NCBI GenBank assembly: GCA_965363355.1
Contig: CBDTTM010000059.1
Span: forward strand, 1 to 12,765
DNA: 12,765 nucleotides
From: CBDTTM01 sp965363355
Lineage (GTDB): Bacteria; Bacillota; Negativicutes; Selenomonadales; Selenomonadaceae
Direction: 5' to 3'
The stretch's first letter is position 1, and each line of letters opens with the position of its first letter. Position numbers and translations under genes: made by a program. The notes beneath the pieces are model-generated. The model worked only from the letters and a program-made list of their open reading frames with translations, made no database searches and was not told the origin of the DNA. Positions 12,477-12,765 of this stretch are shown here, piece after piece.

Positions 12477-12765
12477 CTAAATATTACTTGAATCCTCAAC
12501 ACCAATGACCCCGCTTTGCTGCGCCAAATATCTCTTTTTCCAGTGATTGAGCCAATGCAGCAAATCCTGCCTCGCCAAAGGTTTAGGCAAAGAAATAGCC
12601 TTCGTATCTTCTATTATTTTTTGCGAAAGTTCCAGCAAAGCCTGGGCAGCGGAACTTTCCGGCGACGTTTCAAATATCGTTTTGCCCGCAAGCTCACTAT
12701 GCTCGATTTTTTGGTAATAATCAAGATATGCGATGTCACTCACCTCAATTGCCTTGGCATACTCT
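12477..12765 (-). CDS. C-terminal fragment of a probable ParA/MinD-family ATPase
   Basis: The frame is open to the right edge, so only the last 95 or so residues are seen. The segment HSELAGKTIFETSPESSAAQALLELSQKII, shown here in two parts (HSELAGKTIFETSPESS and AAQALLELSQKII), has the pattern of the C-terminal end of ParA-type partition ATPases (gktvfEtsP.S.aA..yl.La.eii). It is followed by about 40 residues with SLPKPLARQDLLHWLNHWKKRY, which I cannot assign. An in-frame GTG at 12743 is unlikely to be the start because the coding pattern continues upstream. It ends 3 nt before the deacylase ATG, suggesting co-transcription. The Walker motifs lie outside the window, so the family call is moderate. 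Confidence 0.5.
   Translation of the reverse strand, partial: EYAKAIEVSDIAYLDYYQKIEHSELAGKTIFETSPESSAAQALLELSQKIIEDTKAISLPKPLARQDLLHWLNHWKKRYLAQQSGVIGVEDSSNI

Overview
The window looks like chromosomal DNA of a low-to-moderate GC Bacillota (Firmicutes). The evidence is strong purine-rich ribosome binding sites, SigA-type promoters, a TPP riboswitch with an intrinsic terminator, the BioW route to pimeloyl-CoA, a SorC-type regulator, and a Tat-exported phosphatase with a copper-amine-oxidase-N-like tail. That tail and the Tat export would fit the Negativicutes (Selenomonas/Sporomusa relatives), but this lineage call is an inference. No insertion sequence, integrase, CRISPR array, tRNA or rRNA was seen.

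Region 1 (1-4401, all minus strand) is a glucitol/sorbitol-type PTS operon read right to left: a SorC-family regulator, then after a promoter region the GutM-like activator, IIC (srlA), IIBC (srlE), IIA (srlB), and the N-terminal 207 residues of a COG4091-type homoserine-dehydrogenase-like oxidoreductase cut by the left edge. The intergenic stretch before gutM holds a near-consensus promoter whose -35 lies inside one arm of a perfect 15-bp inverted repeat, the obvious candidate for the SorC operator. No classical SrlD is visible.

Region 2 (4402-7161, plus strand) is a biotin operon: a promoter with two BirA-type operators, a small hydrophobic protein resembling an ECF S-component, bioW and bioF. 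The three genes overlap end to start, and a perfect bidirectional terminator follows. The small membrane protein is not a typical BioY and sits directly before bioW, whose substrate is free pimelate. This makes it a candidate importer of pimelate or another biotin precursor, and it is the most interesting lead in the window.

Region 3 (7116-9009, minus strand) is a lone Tat-exported purple-acid-phosphatase-like metallophosphoesterase with an 11-bp-spaced TTAAC repeat upstream that resembles a Pho box.

Region 4 (9010-11097, minus strand) is a thiamine salvage operon: promoter, TPP riboswitch with terminator, a divergent thiM, a thiamine-binding DUF77/MTH1187-like protein, and thiE, linked by ATGA overlaps.

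Region 5 (11106-12765, minus strand) holds an N-acyl-D-amino-acid deacylase directly behind the C-terminal end of a probable ParA/MinD-type ATPase that runs off the right edge.

Overall the window groups small-molecule acquisition and salvage units, each with its own recognisable control element: sugar alcohol, biotin, phosphate, thiamine and D-amino acids.
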